A stretch of 64,000 nucleotides of DNA from NCBI RefSeq assembly GCF_022568815.1, contig NZ_JAKZHX010000010.1, positions 186,001 through 250,000 of the forward strand. Direction: 5' to 3'. This DNA comes from Undibacterium paludis (GTDB lineage Bacteria; Pseudomonadota; Gammaproteobacteria; Burkholderiales; Burkholderiaceae_D). Made by a program: the position numbers and the translations under genes. Below, in pieces: positions 34,673 to 44,391 of the stretch (the stretch's first letter is position 1; each line of letters opens with the position of its first letter). The notes under the pieces were generated by a model. The model made no database searches and was not told the DNA's origin. It was given only the letters and a program-made list of their open reading frames with translations.

Positions 34673-36448
34673 TTAGTCCTTGTTGCGGAATTCTGCCGAT
34701 ACCGGACGCTGCCTGATGCTGACCGGCAAATCAGCAAAGCTGCGGCGATTCTGCCCGTAGCTGGTCTTGCCGCTGGTGGTCTTGCTGATCCCCATGGGGC
34801 CAACAAAACGCAGATGATGTATCGTTATTTCAGCAGGTGCAACGGCCAGCCTGACCTGGTTTGCCAGCTTGTCCAGTTCAGCACTCAAAGACTGGTCATC
34901 CCCTTCTTTGAACCAGCTCCTGGCTGAACGTGGCAGTTCGCAAATGACGATGATGCTTTCACTCTTTGCCTGCGCATCATCATAGGAAAAAACGGCCACA
35001 TCCTCAATCCCGCTGACGGCATTTTGCACCATAGTTTCTATGTCATGGGGATATATATTTCTTCCGTTAACAATCAACAACTCTTTGCTGCGCCCGGTGA
35101 CATATAGTTGCCCGTCAACAATGGAACCAATGTCGCCTGTCACCAGAAAACGCGGTTCTGCCTGATCTCCCAGACGGGCGTGGAAAGTCTGTCTGCTTTG
35201 TTCTTCATTATTGAAATACTGTGCGGGCACGCTGGGGCCGGTGATCCAGATTTCACCGATACGGCCAGGTTCCAGAGCTGTCCTGGTGAGTGCATCGACA
35301 ATGACAATGCGCTCCGGGTCAGCATGACCGCTGGCTACCAGTTGACGGCTATCGGCCTCATCAGAGGGTGGGCTGATCAGGCCTTGCTCCAGCCCCTGTA
35401 TGGATACGGTAAGTATTGCGGGGTCATGATTGCCGGTGGCAAACAGGGTGGTTTCTGCCAGGCCATAGCAGGTCAGCATATTGGCGGTGCGGTAGCCTGC
35501 TCTGGCAAAACGCTGTTCGAACTTTTGCAGGGTCAGGGCGCGTATCGGTTCCGCGCCGTTATAGGCGGTTTTCCAGGCTTGCAGTTGCAGGCTGGCGATA
35601 TCCTCTGCTGCCACCCGGTCTGCACAAAGCTGGTAGGCAAAATTGGGGCCGCCGGACATGATCTTGCGCCCTTCTTCCTGCGCAGAAATCAATTGCAACC
35701 AGCGCACCGGGCGCTTGATGAAGGCAGAAGGCGCCATGCTGACACAGGGGATGCCGCCATAGAGGGGCGTGAGCAAACCACCGATCAGGCCCATGTCGTG
35801 ATAATGCGGCAGCCAGTTGACCATCACAAATTCAGCATCAACCCTGAAGTCTTTCTGTATCAGCGCCAGGTTGGCGGCCAGGTTGGCGTGGCTGACCAGT
35901 ACGCCTTTGGGCAGGCTGCTGGAGCCAGAGGTGTACTGGATGAAGGCATGGTCCTGCGGTATACGCTTGTCCAGGCTGCCACCAACGCCAAGCTCCTGCA
36001 AATGCACCGTGCTGATGACCTGCATGTTTGCCAGGGCTGCTGACGATGCAAACACCTCTTGCAGACGTGCCGTTTCATTGGCACTGGTCAGGGTCACGCC
36101 GGCGCCGCAGTTGCTGACGATGGCTTCGAGTATATGGGCTTCGCGCCCCATCCTGGGCATGGCAATCGGTATGGCGATCACGCCGGCCATCTGGCAGGCC
36201 AGAAAGGCTTTGATGAAATCAAGACCGGGGGAAAACGCCAGGATGGCCATGCGTGGTCTGTCGCAGGACCAGTCCAGTTGCAACAGGCCGCGAGCGATGT
36301 CTTCACTGGCATCATGCAGGGCGGCGCGGCTCAGATGCTCAATGGCATCTTGTGAACGTTCCGGCATCCAGGACATGGCGGGGGCATCGGCTTCCCAGGC
36401 AATATCCAGGAAAAATTTATCCAGCAGTGTCAGCACAGAAGTCGTCAT
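34673..36448 (-). CDS. Fatty acyl-AMP ligase (FAAL)
   Basis: This 591-residue enzyme activates a fatty acid as acyl-AMP and loads it on a carrier protein. The AMP-binding P-loop reads YTSGSSSLPKGV (about residues 175-186), and the segment LPHYHDMGLIGGLLTPLYGG (about 212-231) is characteristic of the FAAL subgroup, as distinct from CoA ligases. Further motifs are CYGLAETTLFATG (about 325) and the C-terminal GRSKELLIVNGRNIYPHDIE hinge (about 448). The adjacent gene encodes the acceptor ACP. Together they supply the starter chain of the lipopeptide. Chain length is not readable from the sequence. Confidence 0.9.
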   Translation of the reverse strand: MTTSVLTLLDKFFLDIAWEADAPAMSWMPERSQDAIEHLSRAALHDASEDIARGLLQLDWSCDRPRMAILAFSPGLDFIKAFLACQMAGVIAIPIAMPRMGREAHILEAIVSNCGAGVTLTSANETARLQEVFASSAALANMQVISTVHLQELGVGGSLDKRIPQDHAFIQYTSGSSSLPKGVLVSHANLAANLALIQKDFRVDAEFVMVNWLPHYHDMGLIGGLLTPLYGGIPCVSMAPSAFIKRPVRWLQLISAQEEGRKIMSGGPNFAYQLCADRVAAEDIASLQLQAWKTAYNGAEPIRALTLQKFEQRFARAGYRTANMLTCYGLAETTLFATGNHDPAILTVSIQGLEQGLISPPSDEADSRQLVASGHADPERIVIVDALTRTALEPGRIGEIWITGPSVPAQYFNNEEQSRQTFHARLGDQAEPRFLVTGDIGSIVDGQLYVTGRSKELLIVNGRNIYPHDIETMVQNAVSGIEDVAVFSYDDAQAKSESIIVICELPRSARSWFKEGDDQSLSAELDKLANQVRLAVAPAEITIHHLRFVGPMGISKTTSGKTSYGQNRRSFADLPVSIRQRPVSAEFRNKD

Positions 36449-36463
36449 GATGGCTGCGTACTC

Positions 36464-37402
36464 CTATGATGGCATGGCAGCTAGCTGGAACAGCTCAGCC
36501 AACGTTGTGATTGCGGCCCGTTTGCGTTCTTCCAGATGCCACATGTGGTAAATGATGATGCTGTCGGCATCATAGGTTTCCTGTATGGCCAGTATCTGGT
36601 CGCGGCAGGAAGTCGGCGTGCCGCAGATATTGACGCGCATGGTGTTGCCTATCCAGCTTTCCACCTGCTGCTTTTGCGTCTGGGCAACCTCTTCGCTGTC
36701 TGCACAGACGCAGCTGAGGGCAACGGCAATCCTGGCTGCATTGCTGTCTTGCTGGTATTGGGCAAACTGGCGGCGATAGGCGGCGGTAATCGCTGCATCC
36801 TGAGTACTGGCGCGATGGAACAGGGAATAGGCATAACTGGCCGCAGACCTGGCGGCCAGTTCCGCCGTACCAAAACCAGACCCCATAACCCACAGCGGCG
36901 GCGCTGCCGCAAAACAGGGTGTGGCGGCATGAGTGAAACGGTGGTCATCGGGGAAATCACCATGCAGGTATTTCACCAGCGCTGCCAGCTTGTCGGCAAA
37001 CTGCCTGGTGATGATGGCGGGCGCGTCATCATTGCCAGTCAGTGCAGCCAGCGCAACCGGATCAGCAGGCACACCGCCACAAACACCCAGCACTACGCGC
37101 CCACCGGACAAGGCCGACAGACCACGATAATTTTCTGCCACGGCCAAAGGACTGTACAGGGGCAGCAATACGGCGGCTGAACCCAGACCTATGCGTTGCG
37201 TTGCCCGGGCGATGGCAGCCAGCATCATTTCCGGTGCTGCCCATGAGAAATGGGATTCGTGATGTTCAGCCAGCCACAGGCGTTCATAACCGAGCTGGTC
37301 TGCAAGCTGCGCCATCCGAAAGGTTTGCGCCAGCACTTCTTTGCCATCCTGGCCAGGAGCGATGATGCCAAGGTCAAGCAGGGATAAAGTCAGTTCACTC
37401 AT
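36464..37402 (-). CDS. Luciferase-like (LLM) flavin monooxygenase
   Basis: This 312-residue TIM-barrel protein belongs to the bacterial luciferase-like family, close to the MsnO8-type subgroup. The start LSLLDLG, the YERLWLAEHH segment (about residues 39-48) and GLGSAAVLLPLYSP (about 72-85) are family hallmarks for FMNH2 and substrate binding. In the cluster it overlaps the upstream PLP-enzyme gene by ATGA and lies just before the ligase gene. Microginin-type synthetases use a monooxygenase to hydroxylate the alpha-carbon of the beta-amino acyl chain, and this protein is the best candidate for that step here. N-oxidation or another hydroxylation remains possible. Confidence 0.85.
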   Translation of the reverse strand: MSELTLSLLDLGIIAPGQDGKEVLAQTFRMAQLADQLGYERLWLAEHHESHFSWAAPEMMLAAIARATQRIGLGSAAVLLPLYSPLAVAENYRGLSALSGGRVVLGVCGGVPADPVALAALTGNDDAPAIITRQFADKLAALVKYLHGDFPDDHRFTHAATPCFAAAPPLWVMGSGFGTAELAARSAASYAYSLFHRASTQDAAITAAYRRQFAQYQQDSNAARIAVALSCVCADSEEVAQTQKQQVESWIGNTMRVNICGTPTSCRDQILAIQETYDADSIIIYHMWHLEERKRAAITTLAELFQLAAMPS

Positions 37403-38430
37403 GCTGCCACCTTTGCCGTGAGAGTGGAAGGATCGGGATCAACCGCGCTATAGGTATTCCAGAACAGCACACGCCGCCCCCGCAGGGTCTGGTGGCGGAA
37501 CATGGCCAGGGTCTTAGCGATGTAGGTGGTCTCGGTCCTGAAGTTGCTGGAATTCTCAGCCTGGGCCACATCCCTGGCGGCCTGCTCGGCATCGGCATTG
37601 CCTTGCCCGTAACCGGGCCCGGCAAAATCATCGACCCAGAGTATCTCACCAAATTGTGGCTCTGCCGTGTAACCAGCCTGACGCAACAGGGCCAGGGTTT
37701 TCATCGCCAGCTTTTTCATTTTGCCGGGGCCGGTGATCATCATCGGCACCATGCGTACCGGCACGGTACGTATGGGCAGACCAGCCATGGCGATACCCAG
37801 CCAGACGCCAGCAGCAGTGGCGCAGGTGCCGGTGGGGACAACGATATCATCGACCATGGGCAGTTCACCATTGCGAATGGCGGCGGCAATTTCGAGCGCA
37901 CCTTCAATCACCCCGAGTACACCGATGGGATGATGTGAACCGGGCGGTATCCAGTAAGGACGTTGTCCCTGGTGCCGTTGATAGCGTATGCGCAGAAAGG
38001 CCAGCGGCACATCGATGAAACGCTCGCAACGCAAAAATTCCATGCCCAGCGCAGGCAACAGGCGCTGGTTAAGGCCGGCCTCATGCACATTCGGCTGCGG
38101 CGTCAGCAAGGCGCGGGTGTGCAGGCCATTGAGGCGGCCAAAAGTGGCTGTCGCCAGCACCTGATGGCTGCCCAGAGGCCCCATGGTGGCGACGCTGCTG
38201 GCGCCCTTGCTGATGGCGTCACCAAAGAAATACTCAAGATTCCTGACCTTGCTGCCGCCATACACGGGTGAGCTGAGGTCATCACGCTTGATCCACAAGT
38301 CAGCCAGTTGCCAGCATGCCGCCAGGCTGCTTTCGCGGCTCAGTGGTGTCGGTCTTTGCACCAGGTCCACCGGCTTGTACATGGCGTCAAGGCCTGGCAC
38401 CATGGTCGTCAGCAGTCGCTCTGTCATCAT
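37399..38430 (-). CDS. PLP enzyme of the D-cysteine desulfhydrase/ACC deaminase family
   Basis: This 343-residue fold-type II PLP enzyme has LWIKRDDLSSPVYGGSKVRN (about residues 45-64), where the Lys of GGSKVRNLEY is the likely Schiff-base lysine. PTGTCATAAG (about 199-208) probably grips the cofactor phosphate. Known members deaminate ACC or D-cysteine, and relatives make unusual amino acids. Because it overlaps the neighbours on both sides by ATGA, it is surely part of the biosynthetic operon. It may make or modify a precursor, perhaps linked to the Cys-like adenylation domain of the C-A-PCP-C synthetase. The exact reaction is unknown. Confidence 0.75.
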   Translation of the reverse strand: MMTERLLTTMVPGLDAMYKPVDLVQRPTPLSRESSLAACWQLADLWIKRDDLSSPVYGGSKVRNLEYFFGDAISKGASSVATMGPLGSHQVLATATFGRLNGLHTRALLTPQPNVHEAGLNQRLLPALGMEFLRCERFIDVPLAFLRIRYQRHQGQRPYWIPPGSHHPIGVLGVIEGALEIAAAIRNGELPMVDDIVVPTGTCATAAGVWLGIAMAGLPIRTVPVRMVPMMITGPGKMKKLAMKTLALLRQAGYTAEPQFGEILWVDDFAGPGYGQGNADAEQAARDVAQAENSSNFRTETTYIAKTLAMFRHQTLRGRRVLFWNTYSAVDPDPSTLTAKVAA

Positions 38431-39668
38431 GCATGCTCCGCCGGGTTCAGCATCCTGGGACTGAGGTTTTGCAACTCCTCTGCCAGGGCCGTAAAACAGG
38501 TGGACTCGCTACGGTCCAGGTAGGCTTGCAGGCGCGGTTCCAGGTCAGGGTAAGTGCGTAGTCTTTGCAGGAGCGCCGGCACCACTCTTTGCAGGCAGGC
38601 CAGCATCAGCAGCGATGGATTACGGTATTCAGCCTCGACATCCGGCACGGGACCAAGCATGAAGTGGCGCACGGTCTTGGCCAGGTCGGCAAAGGCGGCC
38701 ATCAGCATTTCCATGAAGGCGCTGTCGGATTTGACCTCTGTCATGGCAACGACGGAGCCAAGATCAACAAAGCCGCCATCGACGACGGCGTTCTGCATTT
38801 CCAGGCAATGGCCTATGCCTATGTGCTCGGTACGACCTGGTAAGAAGCCCAGGGCCAGCATGCGCGCCACCAGGTCTATCCAGCGTTCGACCACCTGCTC
38901 TGGCGTCAGCCCGTAACTGGCGGTCAGGCTGGCCAGTCTTTGCAGCCAGGTACCGCCCCCCTGCTTTTTCAGTTCAACCGGCAGGTGCGCCACCCGCAAA
39001 GGCAGGCTGGGGTAATGATAGATGATGGCCGCCAGCCCCTGTGCCGTCATGGTGTCGACAATATGCATGGCGCGCCCGGACAGCAGGTTGCGCAAGGCTT
39101 GCAAATGGCTGTCACGCACCGCAGCAGGCCACTGTATCACCAGCAAGGGGGTCGGTATGCATGCCAGTTGCCCGAAGCGCTGCCAGTGCGCCTGCTGTAG
39201 CTGGCAGGCTGCCCTGGCGTCTTCCACTGCTTCCACGCTGCTGATCGCCAGCGGGATTTTTTGCTCGACCAGGGCAAAATGTTCGGCAGCAGAAAACAGT
39301 GATTTGCCGCGCACAGGATAATCGATACGGAATTCGGCCAGCACGGCCAGGTGCTGGTCACGGTCATGCGCATGGACTTCTGTTCCCTTGTGCGCCAGCA
39401 CTGCCGAGCCCACACCAGTGTTTTGATAAAACGCACGCAGGTGGCGGTAAGGTCTTTGCAGGTCATCGCTGTGAAAAGGGTTGATGCTGCGCGCACAAGG
39501 CAGTTGCCGACGCAAGCCCTCCAGTCTGGCCGGCAAATCTGGCAGATCATGCTGCAGTGCTGCCAGCAGATCAGGGGCATCGATGGCGATGTCCCACAAT
39601 ACCTGGTCGACGTCATGACAGGTAAAGGCTGGTGGCTGTTGCGGGATATTGTTTTGTTCCATAGTCAT
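38427..39668 (-). CDS. Unrecognised biosynthetic-operon protein, 413 residues
   Basis: I do not recognise this family. It is a soluble protein without signal peptide or membrane helix, rich in leucine and with scattered His. A segment near residues 285-310 (IGHCLEMQNAVVDGGFVDLG) has a His, Gln-Asn, then Gly-Asp layout that faintly recalls kinase-like or IucA/IucC-like catalytic loops, but this is weak. The gene overlaps the NRPS stop on one side and the PLP-enzyme start on the other by ATGA, so it is co-translated with both. It might build or attach a precursor used by the assembly line. That is inference from position only. Confidence 0.6.
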   Translation of the reverse strand: MTMEQNNIPQQPPAFTCHDVDQVLWDIAIDAPDLLAALQHDLPDLPARLEGLRRQLPCARSINPFHSDDLQRPYRHLRAFYQNTGVGSAVLAHKGTEVHAHDRDQHLAVLAEFRIDYPVRGKSLFSAAEHFALVEQKIPLAISSVEAVEDARAACQLQQAHWQRFGQLACIPTPLLVIQWPAAVRDSHLQALRNLLSGRAMHIVDTMTAQGLAAIIYHYPSLPLRVAHLPVELKKQGGGTWLQRLASLTASYGLTPEQVVERWIDLVARMLALGFLPGRTEHIGIGHCLEMQNAVVDGGFVDLGSVVAMTEVKSDSAFMEMLMAAFADLAKTVRHFMLGPVPDVEAEYRNPSLLMLACLQRVVPALLQRLRTYPDLEPRLQAYLDRSESTCFTALAEELQNLSPRMLNPAEHA

Positions 39669-42600
39669 GATACCTGCCCTGGTTTGCGCAAGTCTTTCAG
39701 TCTTTGCAGGCCACTTTTTCGCAGGTCGCGTTTTGCTGCATCCTGCCGCTCGCTACCATCCAGCGCCAGCATGGCGGCCAGGCTGGCATAGCTGATGCTG
39801 GCATCGGCTGCGGCCTGGCCCAGCACGGCCAGGAACTCCCTCACCAGGCTGTCTGCCGTTGTGCTGTTGAACAACTCGGTGCTGAATTCCAGCGTGCCCC
39901 TTAACTGCGTTTCGTCAATCACGGTCAGCAGCAAGTCATACTTGGCGGTATCGGTATGCAGGTCGACAGGTGTAATACTGAAATGCGGCGTGGCCAATTG
40001 CGCCAGCGGGGCATTTTGCAAAACGAACTTGTGCTGGAACAAAGGCATGCCGCCAACATCACGTGGCGGGTTCAGTTCTTCGACCAGTTTCTCAAAGGGC
40101 AGATGCTGATGAAAGAAGCTTTGCAGCGTACTCTGCCTGACCTTGCCCAGCATATCGGCAAAACTCTGCGTGCCGGCAAAATCACAGCGCAGGACCAGCT
40201 GATTGACGAAGAAGCCCTGGATTTTTTCTGCCAGCGGATGATCCCTGCCGGCGATATCAGTACCGATGACGATATCGTCCTGGCCGGAGCGATGCCGCAG
40301 GACGACTTCAAATGCCGTCAGCAAGACCATGAACAGGGTCGCCGAATGCTGGCGCGCCAAGCGGCGCAAGTCTTCTGAGAGCTTGGCATCGAGCGTGAAA
40401 GCCAGACGCGCACCGGCATGTGTGCTGACTGCGGGTCTTGCCATATCTGTCGCCAGGTTCAGACGTGGCAGACTGGCCAGTTGCTGCTTCCAGTAACGCA
40501 TTTCATGATCCAGATAGTGCTCCTGCAACTGCTGTTCCCACCAGCTCATGAAGTCTGCATATTGCAGGGCGGGCTGCTCTGTCTGCTTCAATGTACTGAC
40601 CTGAGCTGCATAAGCCAGCAATAATTCTTCGGCAAACAGGGCAATAGCCCAGCCATCTGTGGCGATATGGTGTATCAGTATCAATGCATAAGCCTGCGCC
40701 GCCGCCGTGCGCAACAGACTGACACGTACCGGGCGCTGCCGTTCAAGATCAAAAGGCTGGCCGGCCAGTTCTTTCAGACGTGCATTGATCTGCGCTTCAT
40801 CAGGTCTTTGCATGCTGATATCTTCAAGCATGCATTGCGGTCCGCCATCGTCCAGCGAGACCATGCAGGCAGTCTGACCCTGTCGGCTGATGCGGGTATT
40901 GAGTATTTCGTGGCGCGCTATCACCTGTTGTGCTGCACGTACGAATGCATGTTCATCGATATTGCCATCCAGCCTGGCGGCCAGCGCCACGTTGTAATTG
41001 GCGCTGGCTGGTTCCATCTGATGCAGGAACCACAAACGCGATTGTGCACGCGACAGGGGCAGGCCGCCGGCCCTGTCGAGCGCAGACAGGCTGGCGACCT
41101 GTTGCTGTTCTTGACCGGTCATGGCTTCGCGCACCGCGAGGGCCAGGTCCTGCAAGACCGGGTATTCAAAAATCAGGCGCAAGGGCAGGTCCTTGCCAAA
41201 GGCCAGGCGCATGCGCGCCATGACTGCGGTGGCACGCAACGAATGGCCGCCCAGGGCAAAGAAATCGTCACCAGGCTGCACACTGGACAGTGCCAGCACT
41301 TCGCACCAGGCGGCAGCGATCATGTCCTGCACGGTGTTGTTTGAAGCGCCTGCATGCTGAACAGCATTACCCTGACGCTCCGGCAACGGCAGGTTTTTTC
41401 TGTCAACCTTGCCATTCACCGATACCGGCATGCTGTCGAGACGGATGAAGTGTGCGGGCAACATGCTGGCAGGCAGTTGCTGCTGCAGATGCTGTTTCAG
41501 CTCCTCTGCAGATAAATCCTGACCAGGATGCAGAACATAGTAGGCAATCAATTCTTTGTCCGATTTGCCGGAAGCGGGACCGGTATTGTCATGATCATGG
41601 ACAATGCAGATCGCATCGCGTACGGCGGCATGCCTGCCCATGGCGACTTCTATCTCACCCAGCTCTATGCGAAAGCCGCGTATCTTGACCTGATTGTCGA
41701 GACGGCCAAGGAATTCCATCACGCCATCAGGATAAAACCTGGCCCTGTCACCGGTCTTGTACATGCGAGCCTCGGGCTTGTTTTTACCAGCATGTGGATC
41801 AGGCAAAAAGCGTTCTGCCGTCAGCTCAGGCTGGCCCACATAACCTTCTGCCAGACAGTCACCGCCTATGTACAGGTCGCCTGGCACACCGACAGGCAAG
41901 GGCTGCAAATCGGCATCGAGTATGTAGTAACGGGCATTCTGTATGGGGCGGCCATAGGGTATGCTGACCCAGTCCGGCTGTAACTGGCCGACGATGTGGT
42001 AGTTGGACCATATCGTCGCCTCGGTCGCGCCACCCAGGGCCACCACGCAAACGTTGGGAAATACTGCTTTCATCCGGTCTGGCAGGGCCAGCGGCAGCCA
42101 GTCGCCGCTGAGGAAGATCAGGCGCAGGCTGGCAGAGACGATGTGCCTGGGCATTTGGGGTAATAGCGGCTCCAGCTGCCACAGGGCTGCCGGGGCAGAA
42201 TCCCAGAACGTGATTGCTTCACGTTCCATGATATGCAGCAGCCGTTCCGGATCAGCCAGTTCGGCTTCACTGGCGATCCTGACCACGCCACCGGCCGCCA
42301 GGATGCCAAAGATATCGTACACCGACAGATCAAACGCTGGTGAAGTAACAAACAGCAGCTTGTCCTGCGCACCGACCTGGAAGCTCCGGTTCACCCAGCT
42401 GATCAGGTTGATGGCTTTTTGATGCAGGACCAGTACACCCTTGGGCTTGCCGGTGGAACCGGAAGTGAAGATCACATAAGCCGGGTCTTGCGGCCGGGCA
42501 CGGCTTTGCAGGCTGCTGACCGGCTGCGCCGCCGTATCATCCACGCAGAGCATGGTCCATTGCGCCTGGCGGCACAGCGCATGGCTGCTTTCTGCCAGGC

Positions 42601-44326
42601 TGTTGACGGTAAGCATGCAACGTATGGACAGGCTGTCAGCGATGGCCATCACCCTGGCTGCCGGCAATTGCGGCTCTATGGGTACATAGTGGTGACCGGC
42701 AGCCACCACGGCCAGCAAGGCGACCAGCATTTCACGGTCACGCGTCAGTCTGACAGCAATCGGGGATGCGGCAGGCAATTCGAGTCTGTCTATCGCCGCC
42801 AGCAACTGGCTGACACGGTCCTGCAATGCAGCATAGCTCATGCTGCCCTGCGCATCGACCAGGGCAATCGCCTCCGGTGTGCGGCTGGCCTGGGCGATGA
42901 AGATACTGGCCAGGGTCGCACTGGTGTCATAGTCTGCAGCTGTATCGTTCCATTGCTGCAATTGCCGTTCACGCTGCGCCGGTGTCAGCAGATGCAGGTC
43001 CTTCAAAGGCTGTGTCGGGCTGGTGTGGGCCAGTTGCTGCAACAGGTAGCAATACTGGTCCAGCATGGCCTGCGCCGCCTCTGGTGCGATGCGTGTACTG
43101 TCGGCCAGCAGGCGCAGGTGCAAGCCTGTAGCCGAAGGTTCGGCAATCAGCGTCAGCGGGTAATTCGATTCCTCCTGCAGATGGTAATCGACAATGCGTG
43201 CTGCGCCTAAATGATCGCCCTGTGCTGCCAGTGGATAATTTTCATACACGACGATGCTGTCGAACATGGACGAAGCTGTTGACAGTCCAGGCAGTTCTGA
43301 CCATTCGGCAACACGGCTCAGGCTGGTGTGTTCATGTTCGCGCGCAGCGGCCAGGTAACGATGCAGCTCTGTCAGGCAGTCTGCGATGCTGGTCATGCCC
43401 TCCACATTCTTCATGCGCAAGGCAATGGTGTTGATGAACAGGCCTACCATCTGCCCTGCCCCTTCCAGCTCTGCCGGTTTGCCTGAGGTGGTAACGCCAA
43501 ATAGCACATCCTGACTGCCTGCATACCGCGACAACAGCAAACCCCAGCATGCCAGCACCGGGATGACGGCGGTGACACCAGCCTGCTGCGTCAGGCTGGT
43601 CAGTGCCGCCACATCCTCAACGGCCAGTACGCTTTCAAAGACAAGGACCTGGGCAGGCCCGCCCTGACTGGCATTGCGCTTTAATACTGGCAGGCTGGTC
43701 GCCTGCTCCAGGCCACGCAAGGCATGACGCCAGTAATCTTCCGCCGCCAGGTTGTCACGCCTGCCCAGCCATTGCAGGAAATCTGCATAAGGGCGTTCTG
43801 GTGGCAACACAATATCCTGCCCCTGCAACAAAGCGGCATAGACTTGCGATACCGCAGCCAGCACCAGGCCCGATGCCCAGCCGTCAAGTATCAGGTGATG
43901 ATGGCTCCAGACCATGTGCCATTCATGAGCCGACCATTGCAGGACGCTGACCCGCATCAGGGGAGCCGTATCGGGGGAAAAACCTTGCTGGCTGTCTTGC
44001 CTCAAGAATTCTTTGCGCAAGGCTTCGTGGGTATCCTGCGGCTGCTGGCTGTAATCATGTACAGCAAATGGTAAAACCACTTCTGTCTGCAACTGCTGGC
44101 GCGGCTGGTCACCGGTCCAGAAGAAACGCATGCGCAGGGCGCTGTAATGCGCCAGCACCTGCTCCCAGGCCTGCTGCAATTTACCGGTATCCAGACTGCC
44201 ACTAAGCCTGACCTGCAATTGCTGGAAATACGCTGCACTGGCCGGTTCACGCAGATGGTGAAACAACATGCCTTGCTGCATTGCTGTCAGGGGGTAAAAC
44301 ATTTCCATATCTGGTCCGGTTTTCAT
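39665..44326 (-). CDS. NRPS, C-A-PCP-C, second amino acid module
   Basis: The start at 44326 has AAGGAACT before ATG and gives 1553 residues; a start 7 codons earlier lacks this. Domain order is C (about 5-440, active site HHHLILDGW near 142), A (about 470-960, P-loop TSGSTGKPKG near 620), PCP (Ser in GGHSLRATA near 1027) and a second C (about 1080-1520, HHIATDGW near 1221). The first C begins YPLTAMQQGMLFHH, typical of condensation after an epimerisation domain, so it accepts the D-residue from the PKS-NRPS. The A-domain code by eye is DLYDFSLIW, near the cysteine code DLYNLSLIW. The last C should join the residue loaded on the thioesterase protein. Confidence 0.9.
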   Translation of the reverse strand: MKTGPDMEMFYPLTAMQQGMLFHHLREPASAAYFQQLQVRLSGSLDTGKLQQAWEQVLAHYSALRMRFFWTGDQPRQQLQTEVVLPFAVHDYSQQPQDTHEALRKEFLRQDSQQGFSPDTAPLMRVSVLQWSAHEWHMVWSHHHLILDGWASGLVLAAVSQVYAALLQGQDIVLPPERPYADFLQWLGRRDNLAAEDYWRHALRGLEQATSLPVLKRNASQGGPAQVLVFESVLAVEDVAALTSLTQQAGVTAVIPVLACWGLLLSRYAGSQDVLFGVTTSGKPAELEGAGQMVGLFINTIALRMKNVEGMTSIADCLTELHRYLAAAREHEHTSLSRVAEWSELPGLSTASSMFDSIVVYENYPLAAQGDHLGAARIVDYHLQEESNYPLTLIAEPSATGLHLRLLADSTRIAPEAAQAMLDQYCYLLQQLAHTSPTQPLKDLHLLTPAQRERQLQQWNDTAADYDTSATLASIFIAQASRTPEAIALVDAQGSMSYAALQDRVSQLLAAIDRLELPAASPIAVRLTRDREMLVALLAVVAAGHHYVPIEPQLPAARVMAIADSLSIRCMLTVNSLAESSHALCRQAQWTMLCVDDTAAQPVSSLQSRARPQDPAYVIFTSGSTGKPKGVLVLHQKAINLISWVNRSFQVGAQDKLLFVTSPAFDLSVYDIFGILAAGGVVRIASEAELADPERLLHIMEREAITFWDSAPAALWQLEPLLPQMPRHIVSASLRLIFLSGDWLPLALPDRMKAVFPNVCVVALGGATEATIWSNYHIVGQLQPDWVSIPYGRPIQNARYYILDADLQPLPVGVPGDLYIGGDCLAEGYVGQPELTAERFLPDPHAGKNKPEARMYKTGDRARFYPDGVMEFLGRLDNQVKIRGFRIELGEIEVAMGRHAAVRDAICIVHDHDNTGPASGKSDKELIAYYVLHPGQDLSAEELKQHLQQQLPASMLPAHFIRLDSMPVSVNGKVDRKNLPLPERQGNAVQHAGASNNTVQDMIAAAWCEVLALSSVQPGDDFFALGGHSLRATAVMARMRLAFGKDLPLRLIFEYPVLQDLALAVREAMTGQEQQQVASLSALDRAGGLPLSRAQSRLWFLHQMEPASANYNVALAARLDGNIDEHAFVRAAQQVIARHEILNTRISRQGQTACMVSLDDGGPQCMLEDISMQRPDEAQINARLKELAGQPFDLERQRPVRVSLLRTAAAQAYALILIHHIATDGWAIALFAEELLLAYAAQVSTLKQTEQPALQYADFMSWWEQQLQEHYLDHEMRYWKQQLASLPRLNLATDMARPAVSTHAGARLAFTLDAKLSEDLRRLARQHSATLFMVLLTAFEVVLRHRSGQDDIVIGTDIAGRDHPLAEKIQGFFVNQLVLRCDFAGTQSFADMLGKVRQSTLQSFFHQHLPFEKLVEELNPPRDVGGMPLFQHKFVLQNAPLAQLATPHFSITPVDLHTDTAKYDLLLTVIDETQLRGTLEFSTELFNSTTADSLVREFLAVLGQAAADASISYASLAAMLALDGSERQDAAKRDLRKSGLQRLKDLRKPGQVS

Positions 44327-44391
44327 AGTTCCTTGTTCATCATACAAACAGAAAACAACAGGCGCATTACAGCAATAACCACATGCTCCGA

